From Dugong dugon (taxonomy: Eukaryota; Chordata; Mammalia; Sirenia; Dugongidae), in NCBI GenBank assembly GCA_030035585.1, contig CM057464.1, forward strand, positions 80,336,919 to 80,400,918: a DNA stretch of 64,000 nucleotides. Reading direction: 5' to 3'. Below are positions 22,178 to 35,714 of this stretch, piece by piece. The translations under genes were made by a program, and so were the position numbers. The notes under the pieces were generated by a model. The model had not been told where the DNA came from, did no database searches, and saw nothing but the letters and a program-made list of their open reading frames with translations. How positions within the stretch are numbered: position 1 is the first letter of the stretch; each line of letters opens with the position of its first letter.

Positions 22178-22619
22178 TAGTCATTATTTTTAAGTCAAAA
22201 TTCCTATATAATATATAAAATGACATTTATGGGGCCATGACCATACGAAAACCAGAGATGTATAAACCTGAGCCCTAGTGTATACTGTTAGGCACACTAG
22301 TCGCTTAACAGTTGAGGATTACCATCATTTTCCAGTCTTTTTCTGGTGTCCAGTGCCTCTCATTTAGCTACTCCAGTTTCCTTCTTCCTACATTACACAG
22401 CAAGTTACAAGTCCCACCACCCTCATTCATTTCCTCATTTCCAGGACATCAGAAAATGTGGGCAAAAATGAAGATAATGTCTTTGTGGAACTGTTTGACA
22501 AGTGTGTGAAAAACCAAATTCTAAAGTATTGGGTATTATTATATTTCATCTCAATTTAATGTGATTGAGAATATAAAATGTGGTAGAATAAATAGGAAAT
22601 TGGACTATATATAAGGAAA

Positions 22620-22700
22620 TCTAGTTATCTGCTTCCTGGAGATGCTACTTAATTTCTTCAGGTCTCAGGTTCTTCACTTGTAAAATTAATGATTTAACTT
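22620..22700 (+). repeat. MIR fragment
   Basis: Contains the MIR core-like stretch CTACTTAATTTCTTCAGGTC and TTCACTTGTAAAATTAATGA. Its right end is cut by the LTR at 22,703. Confidence 0.6.
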
Positions 22701-22702
22701 GG

Positions 22703-23283
22703 TGTGATCATTACGGTTGTGTGTTAACTTGGCTAGGCCATGATTCTCAGTGGTTTGGCAATTGTGATGTAATTTGGCAGTCATATGATAATGTGATCAC
22801 TTCCATGATAAGATGTGATATAATGTGATCGCCTGTGATCACCTCCATGATGGGATCTGCTGTGGGTAGCCAATCTGTTGAAGGGGAGTTTCTTTGGGTG
22901 TGTGGTCTACATCGAATATAAGTGGACTTTCGGGCAGGCTTAGGGGCTTTTGCTCGCTCTGAATCCTGCAGCTGCTTCCTGTTGTCTGACCTACAGTTCT
23001 TGGGACTTGAACTAGCAGTTTACCTGCAGTCTTGCCTGCCCATCTTAGGATCCATTGATCTTCACAGCCTGTAAGAGCTCTGCTCTCTGACCTGTGGATC
23101 TTGGATTCACCAGCCCCTGTGTCTATGGCCTACATGAATCAAAGAAGCCTCTGACCTGACCCACGGACTTGGGACATTCCAGACTCTACAACCGAGAGAG
23201 CCATTTCCTTGATATAAATCTTTCTCTCTATATATTTATACCCTTTACTGGTTTTGCTTCTATAGAAAACCCACCCTAAGACA
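22703..23283 (+). mobile_element. Solo ERVL-type LTR, diverged subfamily, 5-bp TSD
   Basis: 581 bp, TG...CA, flanked by CTTGG at 22,698-22,702 and 23,284-23,288. Related to the provirus LTRs (TTAACTTGGCTAGGCCATGA near the start, ACTGGTTTTGCTTC near the end) but about 100 bp longer, mainly through an extra segment at 22,760-22,860 in which TGTGATC and CTCCATGAT-like motifs recur. Confidence 0.88.
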
Positions 23284-23477
23284 CTTGGAGACCTCCTACT
23301 TTAAAAAATGTGTAAGATTTGGCATCTACAATGATATTAGGAGAAGCAAAACCTGCACAGATAAATTACTATATGACTAATGGTTTCTAACTATTGTTAC
23401 TACAGATATATACTTTTAATAAGAATGCTGCATAATTAAAATTAATTACTAAAAGTATTTATCCTCCATAATTACCA

Positions 23478-26400
23478 CCACTCAGCTGTTCTATTGTGGT
23501 GGCTTGCATGTTGTTGTGATGATTGAAGCTATGTCACTGGTATTTCAATACCAGCAGGATTACCCATAGTGGGCAGGTTTCAGTAGAGCTTCCAGACTAA
23601 GATAGACAAGGAAGAAGGACCTGGTGGTCTACTTCTAAAAAAAATTGGCCAGTGAAAATTTTACAAATAGCAGTGGAACACTGTCTGATATAGTGCTGGA
23701 TGATGGGCCCCTCATGTTGGAAGGCTCTCAAAATATGACTGGGGAATAGCTGCCTCCTCAAAGTCAACCTTAATGACATGGATGGGGTCAAGCTTTCAGA
23801 CCTTCATTTGTTGATATGGGCACGATTTGAAATGAGAAAAACAGCTGCAAACATTCATTAATAATCAGAAAGTAGAATGTACGAAACATGAATCTAGGAA
23901 AATTGGAAGTCGCCAAAAAATAAATGAAATGTATAAAGATCAATATCCTAGGCATTAGTGAGCTGAAATGGACTGGTATTGGTTATTCTGAATTGGACAA
24001 TCATATGGTCTACTATGCCAGGAATGACAAATTGAAGAGGAATGGTGTCACATTCACAGTGAAAAAGAACATTTCAAGATCTATCCTGAGATACAGCTCT
24101 GTTCAATGATAGGATAGTATCGATATGCCTACAAGGAAGATGAGTTAAAATGACTATTACTTAAATTTACACACCAACCACTAAGGTCAAAGATGAAGCA
24201 ATTGAAGATTTTTACCAACTTCTGCAGTCTGAAATTGATTAAACATGCAATAAAGATGGATTGATAGTTATCAGTAATTGGAATGTGAAAGTTGGAAACA
24301 AAGAAGTATCAGTAGTTGGAAAATATGGCCTTGGTGATAGAAACAATGCCAGAGATCACCCGATAGAAGTTAGCAAGAGCAATGACTTCTTCACTGCTAA
24401 TACCTTTTTTCACCAACATAAACAGGACTATACACGTGGACCTCACCAGATGGAATACCAGGAATCAAACAGACTCTATCTATGCAAAGAGGTGATGGAG
24501 AAGCTCAGTATCATCAGTCACAACAAGGCAAGGGGCCAACTATGGAACAGACTATCAATTGCTTTTATACAAGTTCAAGTTGAAGCTGAAGAAAGTTAGA
24601 ACAAGTCCATGAGAGCCAAAATACGAACTTGAGTATATTGCATCTGAATTTAGAGACCATCTCAAGAATAGATTTGACGCACTGAACACTAACGACTGAA
24701 GACTAGACGGGTTGTGAAATGACATCTAGGACATTATACATGAAGAAAGCAAGAGATCATTAAAAACACAGGAAGAAAGAAATGATCAAAATGGATGTCA
24801 GAAGAGACTTGAAAAGTTGCTCTTGAATATAGAGTAGCTAAAGCAAAAGGAAAAAATGAAGGAAAAGAGTTGAATGGAAGATTTCAAAGGGCAGCTCAAG
24901 AAAACAAAGTAAAGCATTATAATGACTTGTGCAAAGACCTGGATTTAGAAAACCAAAAGGAAAAAAACATGCTTTGAATTTCTCAGGCTGAAGAAAAAAA
25001 TTCAAGCCACAAGTTGAAATATTGAAAACTTCTATGGGGAAAATATTGAACGACTCAGGAAGCATCAAAAGAAGATGGAGGGAATACACACAGTCACTGT
25101 ACCAAAAAGGATCGGTCGACATTTGACCATTTCAGGAGGTAGCATATGATCAATAACCGATGGTACTGAAGGCATAAGTCCAAGCTGCAATGAAGGCATT
25201 GGAGGAAAATAAGTCTCCAGGAATCGACAGATTACCAATTGAAATGTTTCAACAAATGGATGCAGCACTGGAGGTGCTCACTTGTCTGTGCCAAGAAATT
25301 TGGAGGACAGCTCCCTGGCCGACCAACTGAAAGAGATCCATATTTGTGCCCATTCCAAAGAAAGGTGATCCAACAGAATGTGAAAATTATTGAACAGTAT
25401 CATTAATATCACAGACAAATAAAATTTTGCTGAAGATCACTCAAAAAATGGTTGCAACAGTACATCGACAGGGAACTGCCACAGATTCAAGCTAGATTCA
25501 GAAGAGGATGTGGAATGAGGAATATCATTGCTGATGTCAGATGGGTCTTGGCTGAAAGCAGAGAATTCCTGAAAGATGTTCACTGTGTTTCATTGACTAT
25601 GCAAAAGCATTTGACTGGGTGGATCATAACAAATTAGGGATAGCATTGCAACGAATGGGAATTCAGAACACTTAATTGTGTTAATGAGGAATCTGTACAT
25701 AGACCAAGAGGCAACTGGTCGAACAGAACAAGGGGATACTGTGTGGTTTAAAATTAGGAAAAGTGTGTGTCAGAGCTGTATCCTTTCACCGTACTTATTC
25801 AATCAGTATGCTGAACAAATAATCCGATAAACTGGACTATATGAAGAAGAATGCAGCATAAGAATTGGAGGAAGACTCATTAACAACCTGCAATATACAG
25901 ATGATTCAACCTTGCTTGAAGAAAGTAAAGAGGACTTGAAGTACTTGCTGATGAAGCTCAAAGACCATAGCCTTCAATATGGATTACACCTTAACATAAA
26001 GAAAACAAAAATCCTCACATTCTTACCAATAAGCAATGTCATGATAAAACAGAAAAGTTTGAAATTGTCAAGGATTTCATTTTACTTGGATCCACAATCA
26101 ACACCCATGGATGGATCAGTCAATAAAGTAAATGACTTACTGCACTGGGCAAATCTGCTGCAAAAGAACTCTTTAAGGCATTAAAAAGCAAAGATGTCCC
26201 TTTGAAGACTAAGGTGTGCCTGAGCCACGGTATTTGCAATCACATCATATGCATGTGAAAGCTGGACAATGAATAAGGAAGAATGGAGAAGACTTGAGGT
26301 CTTTAAATTACGGTGTTGAGGAAGAACATTGACTATATCACAGACTGCCAGAAGAATGAACAAAACTATCTTGGAAGAATGCTCCTTAGAAGCAAGGATG

Positions 26401-26655
26401 GTGAGACTTTGTCTCATATTTTTCAGACATGTTATCAGGAGAGACCAGTTCCTGGAGGAGGACCTTGTACTTGGTAATGTAGAGGGTCAGTGAAAAAAAG
26501 GAGGACCCTCAAGGAGATGGATTGACGTAGTGGCTGCAAAGATGGGATCAAGCATAACAACTGTGAGGATGGTGCAACACTGGGCAGTGCTTTGTTCTGT
26601 TGTACATAGTGTGGCTATGAGTCATAAATGACTCCAGGGTACCTAACAACAACGG
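23478..26655 (+). mobile_element. Near full-length RTE LINE, plus strand
   Basis: A 3.2-kb relative of the 15.8-18.9 kb element, in the opposite orientation. The endonuclease is at about 23,890-24,600 (GISELKWTGIGYSELDNHMV, then TRGPHQMEYQE), RT fingers around 25,190-25,300 (SPGIDRLPIEMFQQMDAAL), and the palm at 25,890-25,990, where the catalytic box reads YTDD instead of YADD, followed by SLQYGLHLNIKKTKIL. The C-terminal part and shared tail end at about 26,655. Frameshifts and stops throughout. Confidence 0.92.
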
Positions 26656-26659
26656 CAAT

Positions 26660-28200
26660 ACTCCACACTTGCTATGTGGGGTTAGTTTTTTTTAATAAAA
26701 TCAAATGTAGATTACAAATTTGCAGTATATAATTGATAGTAACACTGAATTTTTCAGAAAATTGAAATTCAGTATTAGAGGAAATATATGTGTCTTGCTC
26801 TCAGCTCGCTTACAGAAATAATCAATAGCCTATTTAGGGTCATGAAGCAGGAATAACAAAATTTCATGAATTTTAATGAAGATTCAACTTTCCCAATAGC
26901 TATAGGGACATTTCTTAAATACTGTCCATCTGTTAGGGACTGATGCAGTTTTTTCAACTGATCAAATTAAAGCGAGCTATTTCTTTCAGATAATATTTAA
27001 TAGACTAACAGGCAATTTTTTTCATCTAGTCTCCGGGCTAGAATAAGTACATTATTCATTTTTTATTTTTCTTATTCTTCAACATGAGTGTTGGATGCTT
27101 TTTTTCCCTTTATTAATTTCAAATTTATTGGGTCTGTCTCATAGTTTACATATTTTATCAAATGCATCCAAATGTATTAAATGATCACAGATAAAATGTG
27201 TCATTAAATACTAAATATAAAAGAATAGTTGCAAAGGGATATGAATGGGCCAGTTCTCAACTATATGCATTTAGTTCACCATTCAGTAATATAAGAAACT
27301 AGTAGGTTCATTCTTAATCACTAATCTATTTAGTATTTATGATTCAAGTACATTGTTCATTAGCCTCTTCATTAGTTGCTAACAGAAAATCATTTGAACA
27401 CAAATGATGCAAAAATATCTTCACATTTCTTATGTGCCCCTTGTAGCTCTAAAATTAATATACATTGTGCTAATACATAAATTCAAATGTAAAATGTATC
27501 CTATATAAATGAAGGAGATAAGAATTCAGCATAATTGCAATGGCTGCGTCATTTTTAAAAACCTGAGTGTGATCAATATCTAGAGCAGAAAAAAATACTA
27601 CAATTTCTGAATCAAGGCTTTTGTCTTTGATTTTAGCTACAGGAAACTGCTTGTAAATGTTAAAGTCTTTAATAATCCAATGATTTTTACATTCAAATTC
27701 TTGAATAATCAAAAGATAGTTTGAACTTTCTACACCTTCAGTTTACTTTAGGATTTCAAGTTCAACCAATATTTTCCCAAACCAGCCATAATAATAATGG
27801 TAGAAAGTTGTCTATGAGAAAACAGATTATTTTTCAGAATAGAAATTTAAACAAAATATCATTTTTAAAAGTTCTATCAGGTGTAGATTAATTTACAATG
27901 CCCATGTACATATTTTAATCTTTGAGATAGTTGAATTTATTGTTTCTATTTCATGTTGACCATATCAATCCTTAATGTGCTTTTAATATTGATAGCATTA
28001 TTTGTGATATAGTCTAATAAATATTTTGTTTTTTACTATTTGTTTGCATTAAGCTTTGTGTTCTTTTTGTTTTCTATATGATCAATTTCTACTTTTATTG
28101 TTTATAATTTTTATTTCCTTCATTCTAATTTTTTTAAGTTACTCAGTTTTTGTCTAACTTCTTGAGTTGAATGCTTAGTTTACTAGTTATATGTACTTTG
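26660..28200. other. AT-rich intronic sequence, nothing recognised
   Basis: No repeat or gene signature that I can identify. The short minus-strand ORF at 27,470-27,712 has no domain or splice context. Confidence 0.55.
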
Positions 28201-28325
28201 TAGAGTCCCTACGTGGTGCAAATGGTTAACAAGCTCGGCTGCTAACCAAACTGTTGGAGGTTTGAGTCTACATAGAGGCTCCTAGGAAGAAAGAACTAGT
28301 GACCCACTTCCAAAATCACAATAAA
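28201..28325 (+). mobile_element. AfroSINE 5' part, plus strand
   Basis: GAGTCCCTACGTGGTGCAAA followed by CTCGGCTGCTAACC, the tRNA-like head. The RTE-like 3' tail is absent. Confidence 0.82.
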
Positions 28326-28845
28326 TGTAAATGGATTAAAACACCATGTTAAAAAGGAAAGCATGAAAGCACAAGTAGAAAGTGAATCCATAATTACAAG
28401 ACAGACTTAATTGTAATTCTCCGAGAGAATCATGGGTCAAGTGAAAAAATACCATCGATACTGAAAATTTGAAAACTATAATTTATGTATTTGTTCAAGG
28501 GGACAAACAGAATCCTGAATTTCATAGTTAGAATATATATTCTTTTTAATATATATTTATAAAATTTATAAAAATTGCCCATGTGGAAAGCCAAGCCACA
28601 AATAAAATTTCAACACATATCAAAGGATGGTTCTCCTACATACCACATTATCTGTCTACAGTGCAACAGCATGGGAGTTTAACAAAAAAAAAGGAGGTAT
28701 GGGATTAATATTGTCTTTAAAAAGTTTGAAAAAATAAAAATGAATATTGTAATATATTTAGATCTTCTGGCATACAGATAAAGCAAGATTTATAGATTTA
28801 TAATCTTCAATGTGAATATTAGACCATATGAAGTATATCTATCAC

Positions 28846-28920
28846 TACCACCAATTGCTGTCTAGTTGATTCTGACTCATAATCCATGTGTGTCAGAGTA
28901 GAGCTGTACCCCATAGGATT
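28846..28920 (-). mobile_element. AfroSINE 3' part, minus strand
   Basis: TCTAGTTGATTCTGACTCAT and CCATAGGATT. The tRNA-like head is missing. Confidence 0.78.
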
Positions 28921-28929
28921 TGTTCTTTC

Positions 28930-30660
28930 TTTCTTTTTTTTTAAATAATAAATACTTATTAAAAAAACAGCCAATGGATCATATATCATGGCATTGATTT
29001 TCTCATTATATTTTTTTAAGGAAAAAAAAAATTATCTCCTGGAAGAAGCTGAACCAGATATTTTCACTTTGCTTTAAAACGTACATAAGTAAAAACAAAC
29101 AAATGACAACAAAAAAGAATACTGGTGTTTACCTTCACCAACAGGACTGCAAGTATATGGCAGTGAAAATAAGGCTTCTAAATGTCTTCTCAAATACATG
29201 AGTATGAAAGTATAATAATTATTTAAAACATTTAAATGGTGGGCCAAATTAAATGTGAGTCGTTAGTCCAAAGTTGGTTCTATCATAAGACTTGAGGAAG
29301 AAAAATATGTGTACACATAATTATCAGTTCAATCTCCTGAATTTTCTTATGACTAATTTTTCCAAAAAACAAGAGTATTGGAAAGGAATAAATTTAACGG
29401 GATTTTCTAACAAAGATTCTCTGGCTTTTAAACCAAGACAAATTGCCATAGACCTCCTCATTGAAGATTGTAAATAACAATAAAATCATCCTTCTTCAGT
29501 TTCACTTGGCCAAAATTCAGACAAAAGGAATAAAAACATGATCTTATTTTATACTTCACTGTTTCTTACCACTGTGTAAGGCTTAACTTATGAAAGGATT
29601 TTCATTTCAAAGATCCAATTGCTGGCATCTTTTTGAAAAGCAAAGGAAGAACAAAATGCTACATAATTCAGAATCATTTTTTCTTTATTTTCTTCCCTTT
29701 TACTTACTGGTTTTTTTTTTTTTTTTTGCCTTTTCCTTAATAGAAGAAATAAAATAGATGGAAAAATGGTATATCTATACAATTTTAATGAATCCTTTCT
29801 GCTATATTCTTAGATTTTCTTTGCAAAATTATGATTCATATTTTGCATGCATTTTTTTCACATGTTGAAAACATAAATTTGTACTTATTCCCTTTACCGT
29901 CTTTCTCCCTTCTTCCTCCCTGCAAGTGAAAGCCTAAAAAGGGCTTTCATAGAATGCAGCTTTTCCCATTCTCCTTTCATCACAGTTCATTGTTTTGCAT
30001 AATGTGAAAAAAGTAAACACCATAGACCCAGCCCATTTTAGCCAAAGCCCATGCAAAGTATATAAATATCACAAGTGATGTAAAATTCTTCATGTCATTC
30101 TGTAAGAAAAAAAAATCTATCATGTTCAATGACTTTTTAGTTGATAAATGCTGAAATTAAAAAAAAGAGCAAATATTATTTGTTCATTCATAAGGATTAA
30201 AAATCAACTGTTTATTACACTACGTATTTTTTTTCTTCAGAAAGGATATCAAAGTGTATGGAAAATAATGATTTTCTAGTTATTCCTAATTGGGTAAAGT
30301 GAACTCAAAATTTTTAAGAGAAAATTTTATCACAGAGTAGGAATTTATGACAGAAAGGTCAAGTTTTCATGAGCAAATTAAAATCTTTACCTACATTTTT
30401 AAGCAGTCATTTGGATAAGTTTTAGACAATGAAAGAGGAAAATTATAAATTTAAAAAAAATCTGCAACTGTGAATTTGTGATGAATTAATTGTTGCCAGT
30501 AACTGCAAACTTGTTTTCTTTTTAAAATTGTCTTAAGCATGTTTTAAACATGTAAATTAGTAACTGCAGTCAGTTGCTTCAAAAACCTAATTCAACGTTT
30601 TTCAAGTTTGAGGTCAGTTTTAACAGAAACAATATTCTCCTGTCCTACAATGTGGAATTT
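28930..30660. other. AT-rich intronic sequence
   Basis: No recognisable element; homopolymer T run at about 29,710-29,727. Confidence 0.5.
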
Positions 30661-30673
30661 CATTATTTTTAGT

Positions 30674-30842
30674 ACACCCAAAAAACCCAAACCCTTTGCC
30701 ATCCAGTCAGGTCCAACTCATAGCAACCCTATAGGACAGAGTAGAGCTGCCCCATAGGGGTTCTAAGGAGCTGCTGGTAGATTCGAACTGCCAACCTTTT
30801 GGTTAGTAGTTATAGCTCTTAATCACTGCGCCACCAGGGCTC
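30674..30842 (-). mobile_element. AfroSINE, minus strand
   Basis: Full-length copy with TSD TATTTTTAGT at 30,664-30,673 and 30,843-30,852. Confidence 0.9.
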
Positions 30843-30852
30843 TATTTTTAGT

Positions 30853-31750
30853 GTAATGACATTTAAATAAGAATAGACATAAAACATGGTATAAACTCTA
30901 TATACTTGTAGCTTTTTTAGAAATACATGACCAAAACAAAATTTTATAGTGTATTTAAAGAACTATAAAAGTAGTAACATTTAAATCAACAGTGATTTAA
31001 TATAATTGATCACATTGTTTGCTAAAATAAAACTATTGCTTGCAATGTGAATATGATTCTCACCATTACAGAGCAGGTTCTTTTGAGCTCGGTGTATCTG
31101 TATTCACTTTTGGCTTATGATGACTCAATTTTATCACACTTTTCTGTATTCAAATTACTGTGAAATCTTCCTTCATCCTGCTGTGGTATAAGGTCAGGTG
31201 GATATAACTCAGTTCTAATTCCTAATTTACCTATTAAGCCTGTCCCAATCCTTTTCCATTAACTTCTAATGATGAAAGTAATACTGGTAGGCAACAATGT
31301 GATGGTAAACAGAAATGCGTATATAAGAAATAATATTCTGTGTCAGTTCTGAATTATATATTCGTAATCCAAATAATCAGCAAATCATTTGTTTTTTAGA
31401 TATTTATGAATTCAAAAGTAAAATTACTTTTAAAGAGTACGCTTAGAAAGCAAGTATATGTCCATGGTCCTTAGTTTAAGAAACACTACCTAAAGAGAAT
31501 CGTGCTATAAGGATTAGTTTCACCCTAAAACTAAGCAATATTAAAATGCGATAAGGAAGTTGATTTTTAGGGTTAGTATTAATTTTAGTTCTTGAGTGAG
31601 ATTGATTCCATTTGAAAAATTAACAAAATATAAGAGATAAAGGATTAATACCTGAAGTGCCAAAGCACACGGAAGTTAAAATATTTTAGGAAATCAAATG
31701 GAGCCTCAATTCAGCAAAAACAGTGTAGTCTTGTGAAAAGAATTTATTTG
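30853..31750. other. Intronic sequence, nothing recognised
   Basis: AT-rich, no frame or repeat that I can name. Confidence 0.5.
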
Positions 31751-31756
31751 GCACAC

Positions 31757-31919
31757 AAAAAATCCAAACCCCAAACCCACTGCTGTTGAGTCAATTCTCA
31801 TAGCGACCCTATAGATTAGAACTGCCCCATAGGGTTTCCAAGGAGCAGCTGGTGGATTTGAAATGCTGACCTTTTGGTTAGCAGCCATAGCTCTTAACCA
31901 TTGTGCCACCAGGGCTTCT
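31757..31919 (-). mobile_element. AfroSINE, minus strand
   Basis: TTGAGTCAATTCTCATAGCG at the left and TTAACCATTGTGCCACCAGG at the right. Confidence 0.9.
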
Positions 31920-31924
31920 TAACT

Positions 31925-32995
31925 GGCATAGAGAGGTATTAAATGAAGAATCTTAGAATAAGAAGGAATTTCCAAAGGATTTCTGTGTAACTATTTGTAA
32001 TATAAATTAAAGGGAGACCTGGAAATTATAGGCTGACTCTTTGCAGTTGATATGTTAGGAGAATATCACTAAATATCCAGGATACCTAGAGTGCTGTAAT
32101 TTTGCTGAGGTACAAATTTGACCCATGTACTTTCAAAACTGATTTATAGAAGTCGCTTTAGTTAATAAATATGTCTGACTCATCTTTCTATATTTGTATT
32201 GCTGCTTATCACTGTGTAACTTTGAAGATAAAGCCACTTACTAGAGCTAGTTATCAGAATAAATGGAATATGAAGAGTATGAGAAAGAAATCATTCTTTC
32301 CTGGAAAATAACTATGTAATTGACTAAAATCCTGTATTTACCAGTGTGAAAGAGTTATTTCTAATTTTTAGCTATATTTTACTACTTGATTTTGGATCAA
32401 TTATATGTTACAGCAATATTTGTGAATTAAACCTCCAAGAAGCTGATATATTCTTATAAAATTTTAAGTGTCAAGTACAATCTGGAGGAGGAATACTATA
32501 GCCTTTGAGAGTGCCCTGAAGTGGAGCATCTTAAGAAGCTAGTTAGTAATACAAAAGTGCTGAGGTTTTTTAGTAACTGAAGATAATCTCAAATATATAC
32601 CTGACAATTTTGCCCATACATGATCCTAATAAAGGGTGTAATTCAGCTATTGCTGATGTAACTAGAGTCTGTCCTAGACTTGATAAAAAATACATTACAT
32701 TTGATAGCTACCTTTCATTTTATTTATGGTATCAAGTTCAGAGGCTTGAGGTGCAGGACAGTCTTTGCTTATAGTTGGCAACCAGTCACTAGACTAAATT
32801 TTCCTTTCCTTACCTCTTCTATTATATAAACTGAATTTCATTTTTATTCCTTACACTAGAGCAACTCAAATAATCAGTCCCTTACCACAATATTTTTAAA
32901 GCATATCCCAGGATAAATAATTGATATAAATATATTTATCTCAACTATTTATTGAGAATGATGGAAAAATGTAGCAGAGTAGTTAGCGAGAAAAG
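31925..32995. other. Intronic sequence, nothing recognised
   Basis: No frame or repeat that I can name. Confidence 0.5.

Positions 32996-32997
<2 letters not shown>

Positions 32998-33029
<32 letters not shown>
32998..33029. repeat. (CA)n microsatellite
   Basis: About 16 CA units. Confidence 0.95.
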
Positions 33030-33031
<2 letters not shown>

Positions 33032-35300
33032 ATGTATATATGTCCCATATTGAGCATCTATTCTCCTCTGCCCCTTTTACTTCCCTGCCTTGGCACTTTT
33101 GTGCTACACAGCCAGATGTAGAAGTTTATTTTTTTTCAAAGTATGATTATTATGATGTTTAAGTTTCCTAGAGGAAGATAAAACAGGCAAACATTTTCTA
33201 GAAAGAGCAAAATGGAAAAGGATATTGAAGAGAGAAAGGAAGTGGATATCCCAAGAATAAGAGGAGGAGGACAATTCTTGGTGGCGGAAGGATATTTATG
33301 GTTGTTGTTCAGTGGAATATGTTATGTTTCCACACATGATAAACCTTATTTTCATGCAGCAGCCAGTTTTGAGGACTGCTACTAGATACTCATGGGGCAG
33401 AACTCTAAGAGTGAGGACTCTTGGCTTGTACTTCTCTTGACCTCTTGAACTTTTTTATGAACAATCTCTGCATCCAAGGGTTGGCACCAAACTCTCTGAT
33501 ACACCACTCTGAAGGGATCATGTAGACTTTAATGAAACAATACCCGCAGGGACCAGAGGGTCTTTTCCTGATTGTATTTGATTGTATAAAATCTTTGGCA
33601 CTTTACCTAAACTTGACTTGACAGTTAACCCAAATAATGACTGAAATTAGGTAGCCAAACAGCTCATTGTATGGGGTCTTAGAGCAGAGTCAATTTGACT
33701 TAGAGAAAAATAAAAGATGTGGCAGTTCTCACACACACATTCATTCAGATCTTTGTTACGTGAGGATTGCTAAGAGACTTCACTCAGGGTATCTGCCCTG
33801 TGAAATGAGAGTAACGTACAGAAATGAGACAAGATTATTTTTCAGATAATATCTTTGACCTACTCACAAGTCTTGTATACAGGGATGTGTTTGAAATTTT
33901 ACAAGTAACTGCTGATTGGAAATGCACCATTAGGCTGTTCTAAAACTAAGGTTAATAAAAAAAAAAATCACATATAATAAACAAGATAAAAGAAAAGCAC
34001 ACAATCTTACATTTGGATGGTATGAAGTCAATGCTGAAATAAATGAGACTAAGAAATGCCTCTAGAAATCCTTCTGTATCCAACTCACATAATCATTTAT
34101 TAGGATTTTGTCCCACAATAGAAGGTTGTGACTTTTATGTAAAAGTAATTATCCCAAGAATCCATTCAATGCCCCAGATTTATGTGGGAAAACTTGATGG
34201 GACATTCTAAGAGCCATATAGCTTTACTGAGGAAAAGGGTAGCAGAGTAGACAGAAAAGAAACATCTGGTTGGTTGCTCTACCACCACTGCCCCCAGGAG
34301 GAGCAGTGAGCAGTATGTTTATAAAAGCCCTGAGGGGAGGTAATGTGGGACAGTCCTGCATGAGTAGGGGACATATATTAGAGATTTTGTGAGTCAACCA
34401 CTTAAAGAGAGATATTGTGTGACCCTCAAGTTATCCAATGCAAAAGTGAGTTTCAGGTTCTAAAAATAATAGAAGTTCCCTGAAGAAATGAAGAAACACA
34501 GAAGGGAATAGTAGCCGGATTCACCCAGAGGTGGTATTCAAAAGTGTCTGACCTACAATTCTTGTCAAGGGCTACACAGTCAAGGTTGAGTCAGAAAGAG
34601 CAGAGTTATCTCTTCTCAAATTTATGATATAATCTTGACTATGAACATTTTATTAAAAACAAGAGTCCTTTTCCTGCATATCTTAGACGTCAGCTATACT
34701 TTTGTGGCGAAGGGTGGATGAGAGATTAAAAAAAAAAAAATTACTGAAATTTAGTCTTACACAATCCTTGTGACTGAGGCTTGGGGTCAATTTACTTTAA
34801 TGTAGAGAAATTAAGTGATGTGGTATTTCTTACACAATGAATGGTGTAGGAAAATTCATAGCAGCTACACTTTCATTGTCAATATTCATCCTGATAGTCA
34901 CAAATGATTCTACTTCTCCAAAGTTTTGGAAATTTTCAAACAAAGAGAACAACTGGATATATAACAGTTCCTGTCAAGCAAATCCTGATCTGATCAGTTG
35001 ATATCAGCCAATTATGCCATTCTGATACCCAGTATTATAAGCAAATTCTATGCGGGACCTGGGAGCAAAAACAAATAGCCAATAGTTAAGTACTAGAAAC
35101 AGATATGAGAAAAGAAAGTAAGTATGATAGTTATAACAGGCAGGATTGAGGAATTAATTATATTAAGGGAAGAGACATTAAAATTACAGCCAGAATGGAC
35201 AAAAAATTAATCTCCATAAATGCCTCTCAGTTTAAAGATCTAAAGTTAATAGTCAAAGACACTCTATGTCCAAAAAGTTACTTACCTAAATACATTTTCA
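33030..35300. other. Intronic sequence, nothing firmly recognised
   Basis: Somewhat less AT-rich than its surroundings at 33,200-33,560 and 34,200-34,600, which may mark worn LTR or DNA-transposon relics that I cannot name. Confidence 0.45.
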
Positions 35301-35712
35301 TGGATCTAAGGGTTTGGACTCAAGAAGAACTGATGCCTTTGAATTATAGTTTTGGCAAATAATATTGAATATACTGTGACTGCCAGAAGAATGAACAAGT
35401 CTGCCCTGGAAGAAGTACAGCCAGAATGCTCCTTAAAGGCAAAGATGGCAAGAGTTTGTCTCATATACTTCAGACATGTTAATCAGGAGGGTCCAGTCCC
35501 TGGAGAAGGACATCATGCTTGGTAAAGGTGATGGTCAATGAAAAAGAGGAAGACCCTCAATGAGATGGATTGACACAGTGGCTGCAATAATGGGCTCACA
35601 CATAGCAGTGACTGTGTGGATGGTGCAGGACCAGGCAGTGTTTCGTTCTGTTGTACATAGGGTCACTATGAGTTGGAACTGACTCAACAGCACCTAATTA
35701 CAATAACAACAA
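35300..35712 (+). mobile_element. RTE LINE 3' end, plus strand
   Basis: 5'-truncated copy of the last 0.4 kb of RTE (RRTDAFEL-like coding, CTCATATACTTCAGACATGT, then the tail GAACTGACTCAACAGCACCT). Confidence 0.85.
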
Positions 35713-35714
35713 GA

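Noticed and set aside
27470..27712. 80-codon minus-strand ORF in the large EYS intron
   Set aside because: No EGF cysteine pattern, no splice sites, AT-driven composition.
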